DNA of 64,000 nucleotides from CAWEQO01 sp963811225 (GTDB taxonomy: Bacteria > Chloroflexota > Anaerolineae > Anaerolineales > Anaerolineaceae), in NCBI GenBank assembly GCA_963811225.1, contig CAWEQO010000018.1, positions 1-64,000 of the forward strand. Direction: 5' to 3'. Of the stretch, positions 25,969 to 35,700 are shown one piece after another. Each line of letters begins with the position of its first letter. Within the stretch, counting starts at the first letter, position 1. Under the pieces are notes generated by a model. It saw only the letters and a program-made list of their open reading frames with translations, made no database searches and was not told the origin of the DNA. The position numbers were made by a program, and so were the translations under genes.

Positions 25969-27045
25969 TTAGCGGTAATGCGCTGCAATTTCGAGCGCCT
26001 GGTCAATATCCCGCTCGGATTCGAAGTGCATCAGCAGGTGGACCCCATCTGGGCCAATTTCATCCAGCAGGGGCTTCAGCTGGTCAACTTCTACCCAACT
26101 GGCCATGACTGATTTCCCGGCGCCGCGGATCCGCTTATACAAATCGTACCAGCACGGATCGCCGCCTTGCGGCTGTCCAATGCCGGGCGTCCACTGAACG
26201 GCGTTGAGCTCTTCAATTTCGAGCAGGGCCGGCAGATGCCGGATGGCTCCCTTCCCATCCAGATGGTACATCGAGAAGTCCAGCTTACGGCACTGTTCGT
26301 GGATATACGGCTGTACGAACTGTCGAAAGTTCTTGGGCGAGATCATTCCGGAGAGATCGCACTGCAGCTTAGCCATTCGGCCGGGCGCCCATAACGAGAA
26401 GTAGCAGAAGGCCATCTCGCCATTCAGGTTGATCTCAGCATAGATGCGGTCGAAGACCTGGAACCAGGCGTCATTGACAGCCTGAAGCTGGCGCCGCAGT
26501 TCCTGCGGCCGGTCGATCATATCCAGCATCACCGGTTGAACCCCATGCAGCGAGGCCAGCGTATCCAGTCCTTCGATCAGGTCGGGGCAGCCCACAAAGT
26601 AACGCCCGGATGCGTTGGCCTTGCAAGCGCGGATCAGGTCCAGGTGCAGTTTCCACCAGCGGTTGTCCTCATCCAAGGCGATCTCATCACTGTCTGCCGG
26701 GCGCGGGTGGATCCAGATGGTCTCCTCGCCTCCCTCCAGCTCGCAGCCGAGGATAGCCGCCAGAGAGCCCGGGCCGAGATGGGTATTGGCGACGGGCAGG
26801 ATGTCGGCCTTGAAGGAGCTGCGTGATAAGTGGTAATGGATGTTGGCGGCCCGCCAGGCGGGGTCGAACCAATATTGGTCCAGGTCGCGGGCCGGGGGCG
26901 GCTGGGGAACACTCGCATGCGCTGGGCCTTCTTTTTCTATATGCTCCCACATACTGATGAGCAGGCCCCGCCCGGCCCACCAATCCAGGTAACCCCGGCG
27001 CAACTCTTCCCAGTTATCTTTCCAGAGAGCATGTGACATCTTCAA
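25969..27045 (-). CDS. URO-D/methyltransferase-like barrel protein in a sugar operon
   Basis: This 358-residue protein looks like a member of the uroporphyrinogen decarboxylase/corrinoid-methyltransferase (MtaA/CmuA-like) superfamily. The pattern of a C-terminal half with FSMYHLDGKGAIRHLPALL and HLLMHFESERD fits, although haem-type catalytic residues are not evident. The N-terminal half (KDNWEELRRGYLDWWAGRG) is typical of the versions found beside carbohydrate ABC transporters. It lies 6 bases after the second permease and 63 bases before GH31, clearly in the operon. Its substrate is unknown; haem synthesis is unlikely from context. Confidence 0.65.
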   Translation of the reverse strand: MKMSHALWKDNWEELRRGYLDWWAGRGLLISMWEHIEKEGPAHASVPQPPPARDLDQYWFDPAWRAANIHYHLSRSSFKADILPVANTHLGPGSLAAILGCELEGGEETIWIHPRPADSDEIALDEDNRWWKLHLDLIRACKANASGRYFVGCPDLIEGLDTLASLHGVQPVMLDMIDRPQELRRQLQAVNDAWFQVFDRIYAEINLNGEMAFCYFSLWAPGRMAKLQCDLSGMISPKNFRQFVQPYIHEQCRKLDFSMYHLDGKGAIRHLPALLEIEELNAVQWTPGIGQPQGGDPCWYDLYKRIRGAGKSVMASWVEVDQLKPLLDEIGPDGVHLLMHFESERDIDQALEIAAHYR

Positions 27046-27051
27046 TCCACG

Positions 27052-27930
27052 CTAGCCTTTCACCGCGCCGGCCACCATCCCCGAGAGGATAAAGCGCTGG
27101 GCCAGCAGATAGATCACGATCACCGGCAGGATGGTCAGGACCACGTCGGCTGAGACCAGGCTCCAATCGGATTGGAACTGGCCAAAGAAATTGTAGACAG
27201 CCAAGGTCATGGGCCAGTGAGTGCTGCGGTTGAGATAGTAAAGCGGCACGAGGAACTCATTCCAGATATTCAGGATGTTGAGCACCGCCGAGGTTACCAG
27301 CACTGGGGTCAACAGCGGATAAATCACATCGAAGAACAGCCGCAGCGGGCTGCATCCATCGATAATGGCGGCCTCATCCAGCTCGCGCGGCAGGGTCTCG
27401 ATAAAAGCGTATATCAGGAACACGCTGAAGGGAATCTGCGAAGCGGCATACAGCAGAATCACGCCAAACTGGGAATTGATGAGATGAGTCAGCTGCATTA
27501 CCTTGGTGAGCGTGACGAAGTTCGTCGGCATGGCGATGCCCATCACCAGGAAGAAGTAAATAAAGCGGTTAAAACGGGTGCGGTTGCGCGAGAGCACGTA
27601 GGCGGCCAGCGCCGACAACGTTACGCCGATGGCCGTGGCAGCCAGGGCATAGAGCAGGCTGTTGGCAAAGGCCCCAATCAATTTGCCTTTTTCGATCACG
27701 GTCAAGAAATTGCTCCACTGTAAAACAGTGGGCAGCTGCGCGCCCATCGAGCTGGCCTCTGCCCTGGTTTTGAGCGAATTGACAAAGACCAGGTACACGG
27801 GAACAAACATGATCAGGCTGGAGAGGATCGCCAGCGCGTTGAAGAAGCCTGTCCGCAGCAGCCTGGTTGACCCTCTACGCGCCTCCGGATGGATTGTGAT
27901 AGCCTTACGGATCTTCGTATTCATCGTCAT
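27052..27930 (-). CDS. Carbohydrate ABC transporter permease (MalG type)
   Basis: This is an inner-membrane permease with about six membrane helices. The EAA loop that docks on the ATPase reads EAAIIDGCSPLRLFFDVIYP. It pairs with the permease encoded just upstream to form the channel. No ATPase gene is in the operon, so a shared MsmK/MalK-type ATPase encoded elsewhere is expected. ATG 27930 is used as the start; a TTG at 27942 would overlap the upstream stop. Confidence 0.88.
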   Translation of the reverse strand: MTMNTKIRKAITIHPEARRGSTRLLRTGFFNALAILSSLIMFVPVYLVFVNSLKTRAEASSMGAQLPTVLQWSNFLTVIEKGKLIGAFANSLLYALAATAIGVTLSALAAYVLSRNRTRFNRFIYFFLVMGIAMPTNFVTLTKVMQLTHLINSQFGVILLYAASQIPFSVFLIYAFIETLPRELDEAAIIDGCSPLRLFFDVIYPLLTPVLVTSAVLNILNIWNEFLVPLYYLNRSTHWPMTLAVYNFFGQFQSDWSLVSADVVLTILPVIVIYLLAQRFILSGMVAGAVKG

Positions 27931-27934
27931 ACCA

Positions 27935-28811
27935 TTACTCAACTTCTTCCCTGTGCATCAGCCGGATGACAAAATAACCCAGGATAATCATCACCAGGAA
28001 CAGCAGCGATGAAAGCGCCGTCGCGATCCCATAGCGGCCTTTGGAAAAATCCTGGAAAATAACCGTATAGACCGTGTCGGTGACCCGGCCGGGGCCGCCG
28101 TTGGTGAGCACGAAAATGATGTCGAACACCTTCAAGCCGTAAAGCAGGTTCAACACTGTCGTTACGGACAGGACCGGCATCAGCAGCGGCAGGGTCACGT
28201 GGGTAAACGTACTCCAGCCGCTGGCCCCGTCGATCGATGCGGCCTCGTAATAATCCTTGGGGATGCTCTGCAGGCCGGCGATCAGGATGACCATGATGTA
28301 GCCGACGCCTCGCCAGGTATCCACGCCGATAACAGAGCCTAATGCCAGGTGTATATCGGTCAGCCATTTCAGGGCCAGGAAATCTAACCCCACCCCGCGC
28401 AGGAATGTGTTCAGAAAACCGGTGGCCGGGTTGAGGATGGATCGTAAAGATGAGGCTCACGACCAGCATGGGCAGCACAGCGGGCAGATAGATGAGCACC
28501 CGGTGTAAATAGGACAGGCGCTTAATGCCCTGGGTCAACAGCAGAGCTAACCCCAGGGCGATGGCGGTTTTTAAAGTGATCGTAGCGATGGTGAAAACGA
28601 CCGTGTTTCTGATAAAACTGAGATACCCGTGGCCGGTGGAGCCAAAAATCGTCTTAAAGTTTTCCAGGCCAATCCAGTGGACCGTGGACGTGTAGCTGTT
28701 CCAATCGGTAAAGGAGTAAACAAAACCCATCAGGCTGGGGAGAACGTAAAAGATCAGGTATAAAAGCAAGGCCCCACTGACAAAGTAAAACGGATAGGCT
28801 TTGTTTTTCAT
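27935..28811 (-). CDS. Carbohydrate ABC transporter permease (MalF/UgpA type), one frameshift
   Basis: The first frame runs from ATG 28811 (MKNKAYPFYFVSGALLLYLI) through several membrane helices to about 28440. A one-base insertion then shifts reading to the frame that continues ILNPATGFLNTFLRGVGLDF and includes the EAA loop YYEAASIDGASGWSTFTHVT, ending at 27935. Together these make a normal permease of about 290 residues. It follows the solute-binding protein gene after a 200-base gap with a strong hairpin. Confidence 0.85.
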
Positions 28812-28850
28812 CCATCTTCTCTCTTTGAAGCATCTTTTACCGTAACTGCC

Positions 28851-28878
28851 CAGGCAGTGGCGCTTTCACCACTGCCTG
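28851..28878 (-). terminator. Intercistronic hairpin between solute-binding protein and permease genes
   Basis: A perfect 10-bp stem (CAGGCAGTGG and its complement) closes an 8-base loop and has no U-run. Such hairpins often protect or partly terminate the upstream message so that the binding protein is made in excess over the permeases. Confidence 0.65.
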
Positions 28879-29018
28879 AGCGGTTACCTTATACCAAATA
28901 TTGTGATCAGGGGCAGACCTATTAGCCAGCCCCTTATTTCCATTTCAAAGGCGTTGGTGTTATTTTACTGCCATGAAGTTGCCCTGGCAAAAACAACACC
29001 AAGACCTTTCAGGGGGTA

Positions 29019-30419
29019 TTACTTCGCCCAGGCCGGGTCGCCAGCCGTTTGCGCCATTTCCGCGCGGCGCTGATCGATGCTTGCGAGCACGTCATCGGGG
29101 GTCATCGCGCCGGTGAACATGGAGACGATGTCCTTGCCCATATCCATCCACTGCGGGTTCACGTAGTTGACGGCATCCTGGTAAACGATGGTCTTGGGCG
29201 GGTAGGTGTCGATGAATTCCTGCTGCTCGGGTGTCCATTTTGCCGTGAGGCCGCTGAAGTCCAGCGAGGCAAATTGGGGAGTGTTATCGAGCAGGTACTG
29301 CAGGTTCTCGGTTCTCGTCAGGAAATCGAGATACTGCTTGGCTTCCGCAATGTGCTGAGACTTGCTGTAGATGAATTTACTGGGGCCGGCCGGGTGAGCG
29401 GGGGCGAGCTGGTTATCGACCAGCGGGATAGGGAAGAAGCCGAAGTCCGTGGCTTTTGCGGGCGCATAATCCTGCTCGATGCCGACTGGGGCCGTCAGCA
29501 CAGACAGCGACATGGCATACTGGCCGCTCGCCAGCTGCATATTCGTATCGGCGACGGTATCGGAGAGCGCATTATCGCCAAAATCGCCATCCTGGTACAG
29601 CTCATTCAGCTGAGTCAGCGCTGTTTTCATGGTGTCGCTGGCGGCAAAGGTCGTTTGATTCTCGTTCAGCTGCTGAGCCAGACCTGGGTTCAGTTCTTCA
29701 TAGCGGGGGCCGTCCATGGGGAACCAAAGCACGTGGTGCCAACCGTCCGAAACTGGTTCGTAGACGGGGGTAATCCCGGCAGCCTTAATCGTTTCACAGG
29801 CAGCTTTGAACTCATCGTACGTGGTGGGAACGCTGATACCAAGATCGGAGAAAATTTTCTTGTTGTAAACGACAACGTAATAGTTGGAGGCGATGATATC
29901 CCAAATTTCAGCGCCGTAAACCTTGCCGTTCAGGCTGACCATTTCGCGAGCGTTGGGGTCCATGCGGCTGACCCACTCTTCGTTGGACAAATCCACCGCA
30001 TTATTCTCAACGTCATACTGGATCTTCAGGTCGGACACGCCGCTTTGGCCGCCAAAGATATCGGTGGCTTCGCCGGCATTGAGTTTCGTCTTGAGGACAT
30101 TGAAATACTGATCGGCAGGGAGGATTTGATAGTCGACGTGGATGCCGGTCTCGGCTTCGAACTTCTTGGCGAGTTCGAGCTCGGCGTCTTTAATCCAGTC
30201 CTGGCTGGCCATATAGCTGATGGTGACAGCCTCTTTTGCGGGCGCTTGGGTTGCTTCCGGCGCAGTGGTGGGCTGAGCTGCTGCCGTGGTGGGTTGAGCT
30301 GCTGCCGTGGTCGGTTGGACTGCCTGTGGGGCGGCCGGGGCGGCAGTAGGCGCCGCACAGCCTGCGATGAACGCTGCAATAAACAACAGCGAGCAAATGG
30401 CGGAAATAGTCTTCTTCAT
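29019..30419 (-). CDS. Carbohydrate-binding ABC transporter lipoprotein
   Basis: This is an extracellular solute-binding protein (family 1 type) of 466 residues. It starts with a lipoprotein signal (MKKTISAICSLLFIAAF, lipobox IAGC, lipidated Cys21), followed by a linker with three near-identical QPTTAAA units (about residues 35-60) and then the binding domain from about residue 66. It captures a sugar at the outer face of the membrane and hands it to the two permeases downstream. GGAGCAACCC precedes the ATG. It is the first gene of the operon, behind the LacI-type operators. Confidence 0.92.
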   Translation of the reverse strand: MKKTISAICSLLFIAAFIAGCAAPTAAPAAPQAVQPTTAAAQPTTAAAQPTTAPEATQAPAKEAVTISYMASQDWIKDAELELAKKFEAETGIHVDYQILPADQYFNVLKTKLNAGEATDIFGGQSGVSDLKIQYDVENNAVDLSNEEWVSRMDPNAREMVSLNGKVYGAEIWDIIASNYYVVVYNKKIFSDLGISVPTTYDEFKAACETIKAAGITPVYEPVSDGWHHVLWFPMDGPRYEELNPGLAQQLNENQTTFAASDTMKTALTQLNELYQDGDFGDNALSDTVADTNMQLASGQYAMSLSVLTAPVGIEQDYAPAKATDFGFFPIPLVDNQLAPAHPAGPSKFIYSKSQHIAEAKQYLDFLTRTENLQYLLDNTPQFASLDFSGLTAKWTPEQQEFIDTYPPKTIVYQDAVNYVNPQWMDMGKDIVSMFTGAMTPDDVLASIDQRRAEMAQTAGDPAWAK

Positions 30420-30581
30420 TTCGGGTTGCTCCTTGTATATCCTGGGGTCTCAATCGTTGGGGAACTGCGTGACAAGAAAGGATGAATCAATTTAACATCA
30501 TTTAGCGATATACACCTCCTGATGAAATCAACCCGGTAAGCCTTTCGGCTGTTCTGGCTTGTAATTCTTGCCTATTCTGAT

Positions 30582-30649
30582 GAAAACATTTCCGGAAATG
30601 TTTTCGGGAACATTTCCATCATCGTACAACTTTCTTAGACCTGTGTCAA
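30582..30649 (-). promoter_or_regulatory. Sugar-operon promoter with overlapping LacI-type operators
   Basis: On the minus strand a -35 TTGACA (30649-30644) and -10 TACGAT (30626-30621) are 17 bases apart. Immediately downstream lies a perfect 24-bp palindrome (30582-30605, half-site GAAAACATTTCC). A second dyad shares one half with it (GGAAATGTT 30594-30602 and AACATTTCC 30609-30617). The CG at the dyad centre fits LacI-family binding. The region lies 160-230 bases before the solute-binding protein gene. Confidence 0.75.
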
Positions 30650-30890
30650 TAGCGGGTATTGGAAGGGTTGCATCCATATGGATTCTGTTGGTGGATTCCC
30701 ATCCGGCCATACCCAGACCCGGTGTTACGGGAGCTGGGCATTGTCCAGGCAGCCCGAATATGATCGGCTGGCTCAGCAGCTGATGGTCAGTTCTAGATCA
30801 ACTCTTTCTTCTTTTGCGCTATAATTAGCCTGTCACAAGATGGTCAATAAAAACTGAATAATTCTTCATCGTACAACCTTTGGAGTCGTC
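30650..30890. other. Divergent spacer before the cadherin-like gene
   Basis: No gene is seen. A TATAAT at 30820-30825 may be the -10 box for the plus-strand surface protein gene, with a weak -35. The string TCATCGTACAAC occurs near 30618-30630 and again near 30866-30876. Confidence 0.35.
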
Positions 30891-32719
30891 ATGGTCCACC
30901 CACCGCTGCCGTTACCCGTCTCGCTCCGCCGCCGCGTTTGCCGGCGGATTTTGCGTTTGTCTTTCAGCGCCCTTCTAGCGTTCGCGCTGGCCCTGGCCGG
31001 TCTGTTCGGCATCCCGCCCGCGACCGTCCGGGCTGCCACCATTACCGTGACTAACACCAACGACAGCGGCGCCGGCAGCCTGCGCGCCGCGATCGCCACC
31101 GCCGGCTCCGGTGACTCCATCGCTTTCAGCCTGACGACACCCGCGACCATTACGCTGTTGCAGGAGATCGTTGTCGATAAAGATCTGGTCATCAGCGGGC
31201 CGGGCGTGGCACAACTGGTCATCAGCGGCGGGAACTCCACCCGCATCTTCAAAGTGACCGCCGGAACGCTGCGCCTTGACAACATGAGCCTGAAAAACGG
31301 TTACAGTAAAGGCGAAGATGGAAGCCTGGAACAACCGGGCACTTACAACGGCGCGGGCGGAGCGGTATATGTCTCGAGTGGAGCCGGATTGACGGCCGAG
31401 TATGTGACCTTCATGAACAACAGGGCTGTGGGCGGCAATGGGGCCGATTCTGTTTCCAGTGGGACCGCATTTTACAGCGGCGGCGGCGGGGGGATGGGCG
31501 GCGCTGCCAACGCGAGCCGGCCAGTTTGGCGGCGGAGGCGGAGGCTCGAACGGGGGCGTTGGCGGGGCCGGCGGCTTCGGCGGAGGCGGCGGCGGAAGCG
31601 ATGACTACGTCCTCGGGGCGAATGGCGGCCAGTATGGCGGCCAGGGCGGCTCATATGGAGCTTTCGGCCGATCGGGCGGCGGAGGCGGGGCCGGCATGGG
31701 CGGCGCGCTGTTTATCGAGAGCGGCGGGCTGGCCGGGGTGCGGAACGTTGTTTTCGAGAGCAACCAGGCTCAGGGCGGCAAAGGCGGCTCGGTGAACCTC
31801 GGCCCCAGCATGGGCGGCGGTGGCGGCGGAGGCGGAGCCGGTCTTGGCTCGGCGATTTTCAACCAGGGCAGTCTGTGCGTCGCAGCCGGGATCACCTTTT
31901 CGAGCAATACGTCAACCGGCGGAACTGCGGGGGTTGGATATACCTTCTTGCCTGAATATATCCGCCTGCTGCCTGCCGAGAACGGTCAGGGCGTCGACAC
32001 CCAAACCGGAATCTTCGACCAGAGCGGCATCCACAACTGCAGCATCTGGTACTACCCTCCCACCAGCCTGACCTTGAGCCCGGTGACCGTATACGAGGAC
32101 CAGGACGCGGGCCAGCCGGCAGGCACGTTCAGCGCTGCCGATCCGGATGTGGGCGACACCTTCACCTATACCCTGGTCAGCGGCGCGGGCAGCGCCGATA
32201 ACGCCTCCTTCTCAATCACGGGCGACCAGCTAAAAACCGCCAAGACCCTCGACTATGAGACCCAAAGCAGCTATAGCATCCGCGTGCGCGTGACGGATGC
32301 CGGCGGGCGCTACCTGGAAAACACCTTCACGATCAACCTGACAAATGTCAACGATGCGCCGACAAGCATCGCCATCAGCAAGAATACCATCGATGAGAAC
32401 CTTCCGTCCGGCACGCTGGTCGGGAACCTGACGGCCAGCCGATGCAGACGATCTTTCGCACACCTTCACATTTGTCGATCTGGGCGGGGCCTGCGCCGCA
32501 GATAACGCCGCCTTCACGATCAGCGGCAGCCAACTGCTCAGCGCCGAGCGCCTTCAACTACGAGGACAAAAACAGCTACACCGTCTGCGTGCGCGCTACG
32601 GACAAGGGCACGCCTCCGAAGAGCGTGGATGAGCGAGCTGACGATCCAGGTGAATGATGTCAATGAAGCGCCCACCAGCGTGAGCATTTCCAGCAGCAGC
32701 ATCGCCGAAAACCTGGACA
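30891..32719 (+). CDS. Cadherin-like surface protein, N-terminal part with several indels
   Basis: This is the 5' part of a very large exported protein. A signal peptide (arginine-rich start, then LSFSALLAFALALAGLFG, cut near AAT at about residue 45) leads to a beta-helix-type region of the TITVTNTNDSGAGSLRAAI class. A Gly-rich segment with Gly5-6 runs (about 31480-31850) and the first cadherin-like repeats (YEDQDAGQPAGTFSAADPD) follow. Reading needs five +1 shifts, near 31505, 32438, 32545, 32628 (a GAGC duplication) and 32718; the translation is convincing on both sides of each. Either the locus is decaying or the GC-rich repeats were misassembled. The start at 30891 (ATG) has GGAG 10 bases upstream. 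Confidence 0.75.
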
Positions 32720-35700
32720 GCCGGCACAAAAATCGGCAGCTTCAGCGCCACCGACCCAGACTCGGGCCAGACCCACACCTTTGCACTGATCGATCCGGCG
32801 GATGCGCTCTCTGCCGGGGTTTGCAGCGGCGCGGATAACAGCGCCTTTACGATCGATGGCGGCGACCTCAAGTCCGCCGAGAGCTTCAACCATGAAGCCC
32901 GATCCCAGTACATCATCTGCGTGCGGGCGACCGACAATGGCAGTCCGGCGATGCGCATCGATCAGGCGTTTGGGATTGAAATTGGAGACGTCAACGAAGC
33001 GCCGTCCCTCGACGCGACCGTCTCCGCTGTCCGGGAACACCAGGCGGCCGGAGCGCTGGCCGCGACCCTGGCAGCCACCGATCCAGATGCCGGCCAAAGC
33101 CTCGGCTACAGCCTGTTTGATCAGCCGGGCACCTGCACCAGCGCCGACCGCTCGGCCTTCACCCTGGATGGGAACCGGCTGCTGTCTACCCAAGAACTGA
33201 ATTACGAAACCCAAAACAGCTACACCGTCTGCGTGCACGTCAGTGATGACGGTGCGCCGGCCCTCGGCGACGATCTGGTGATCGCCATCCCGATCACCGA
33301 CATCAATGAGGCTCCAACCGGCATGGCCCTGTCGTCTACCGGGGTGGCAGAAAACCAGGCGGCCGGGACGACGGTGGGCAGCCTGAGCGCTTCCGATCCG
33401 GATACCGGCCAGACTCACATCTTCACCCTGCTCGACCCAGCCCTGGCGCAGCCCAGCGGGGTATGCAGCGGCGCCGAGGGCAACGCCTCCTTCACAATTT
33501 CCGGTAACGTCCTGCAAACCAATCAGGCCTTCAATTATGAAAGCCAGTCCAGCTACACCATTTGCATTCGAACAACCGACAACGGCAGCCCGGTCATCAG
33601 CCTTGATCAACCTTTCACGATCAACGTAAGCGATGTCAACGAAGCGCCGACCGGGATCAGCCTGACGCCGAGCAGCATCGCTGAGAATCAGGACGCCGGA
33701 ACGGTCATTGGTGCCCTGAGCGCCAGCGACCCGGACGATGGGCAGAGCTTGAGCTTCTCCCTGATCGATCCGACCACGGCGGCGCCGTCTGGGACATGCG
33801 ACGGAGCGAACGATAATGCCGCGTTTACCGTCGCCGGCAACAACCTGCTGGCAGCTCAGAGTTTTGATCACGAAAGCCAGGACAGCCACATCATCTGCGT
33901 GCGGGCGACCGATAACGGAGATCCGGCTGCCAGCTCGGATCGGAAACTGACCGTGAGCGTTGCCGATGTTAATGAAGCGCCGACCGAGGTCAGGCTCACG
34001 TCGAGCAGCGTCGCCGAAAATTTGCCGGTCGGAACCAAGGTGAGCGGCCTGACGGCGGTCGACCCGGACGCAGGCCAGACGCACAGCTTTGCGCTGTCCA
34101 ACCTGGGTGAAACATGCAGCGGCGTGGACAACGGCGCTTTTTCCATCTCCGGCAGCGACCTGCTGACCAACCAGGTTTTCAATTACGAAGTGAAGGGCGG
34201 CTACACCATCTGCATCCGGACCACCGACAGCGGAGCGCCGGCCCTCGACTTCTACCAACCGGTCAACATTGCGGTCAGCAACGTAAACGAGCCGCCTATC
34301 CTGGTCACGCCGTTAATCGACCAGATCACCGATGCAGGCGTCCTGTTCCAGTATGCATTCTCAGCGGACGCCTTCGACGATCCGGATCGGGAACCGCTCA
34401 CTTATCAGGCAGCCCTACAAGATGGCAGCCCGCTGCCCGCCTGGTTGCGCTTCGACCCGGACAAGCGCAGCTTCAGCGGCACGCCGATGCTGCCGCAAGA
34501 GCTGGACGTGAGCGCAGCGGCGAAAGACGCGCTGGGTGAGAGCGCCAGCGACACCTTCCACCTGTCCGTGCGAATGCAGGCGGGTAATCATCCACCGGTG
34601 CTGGTTTACCCCATCCCCAACGCCTCTGCCCAGGTGGATGAAGGCTTCCGCTTCAGCTTTTCTGACGATCACTTCGCCGACTATGACGGCGACCCATTGC
34701 ATTATGGCGCGACCCTGAGCGACGGCAGCCCGCTGCCAGATTGGCTGGGCTTTGATCCAGCCACCCCGACCTTCAGCGGCACGCCCGGGTCAAGCGATAT
34801 CGGCGCGCTCAGCATTGAAGTGACCGTCCTGGATGGGCGCGGTGGGACCGCTTCCACCCTGCTAACCATATCCGTCGGGCAAAACGCGCCGCCCTCGCTG
34901 CTGCTGTCCATCCCCGACCAGACGGCCGGGCTGGGCCTGCCCTGGTCGTTCCAGCTTGATCCCGGCACATTCGCTGATCCAAACGGCGACCCTCTGACCT
35001 ACTTCGCCGACCAGGCCGACGGCGCGCCGCTGCCTGCCTGGCTCTCCTTCGATCCCGCCACCGGCACGTTCGCGGGGACCTCGCCCGTCGACGGCGCGCT
35101 GCTGTGGGATCTGCGGGTCACCGCCAGCGACCCAGGCGGTGGATCGGCGCAGGCCGTCTTCAGACTCAGCCCATGGTCGTTTGCCGATACCGGCGGCCTG
35201 CCGGCTGGCGTCGTGGTCGCCTTCAACGATCGGGCCGGGGCAGGGCCGCTGACCAACCCGCCCAAGGCCGCGCGCCTCAACCGGACGGCCGGGCTAAACG
35301 CCGGTTATGCCGGACTGCCGGCCAGTGAGCTAGACGGGGCCGGGATGCAGGTGTGCTTCCAGGCCGGGTTAGAAGAGCGCCTGGCCGCTCGAGGCGACCT
35401 TTCCCGCCTGCGGATTGGAATGGAACAGGAGGATGCGTGGGTACTGCTGCCAACCCAAGCGAAACGTGGGCAGTTATGCGCGCAAGGCGCCCTGGCAGGG
35501 TTATATGATATCTTCCGGCTCCCCGGAACGGACCCTTCCGGCGATGCGGCCGGTGATCTGCCCAAGACCGGATTTGCGCCCGGGCAGAGTACCCGGCTGC
35601 AGCCCCAGCCTGCGGAGCGGACCTACGCCGATCTCGGCAGCGTCTGGCTGGAAATCCCGGCGCTCGACCTGAAAACCACGGTGCTGGGCGTACCGTTGGA

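Noticed and set aside
29049..30485. 478-codon plus frame across the sugar-binding lipoprotein gene
   Set aside because: It is antisense to a clear lipoprotein with signal peptide and conserved fold; its composition follows the complementary codons.
32660..34258. 532-codon open frame on the minus strand inside the cadherin-like gene
   Set aside because: It mirrors the periodic repeats of the plus-strand gene in a GC-rich frame, has low-complexity composition and no recognisable domain.
32140..34300. CRISPR-like regular repeats in the cadherin region
   Set aside because: The periodicity is about 310 bases of diverged protein-coding repeats, not short identical repeats with spacers. No CRISPR array was seen anywhere in the window.
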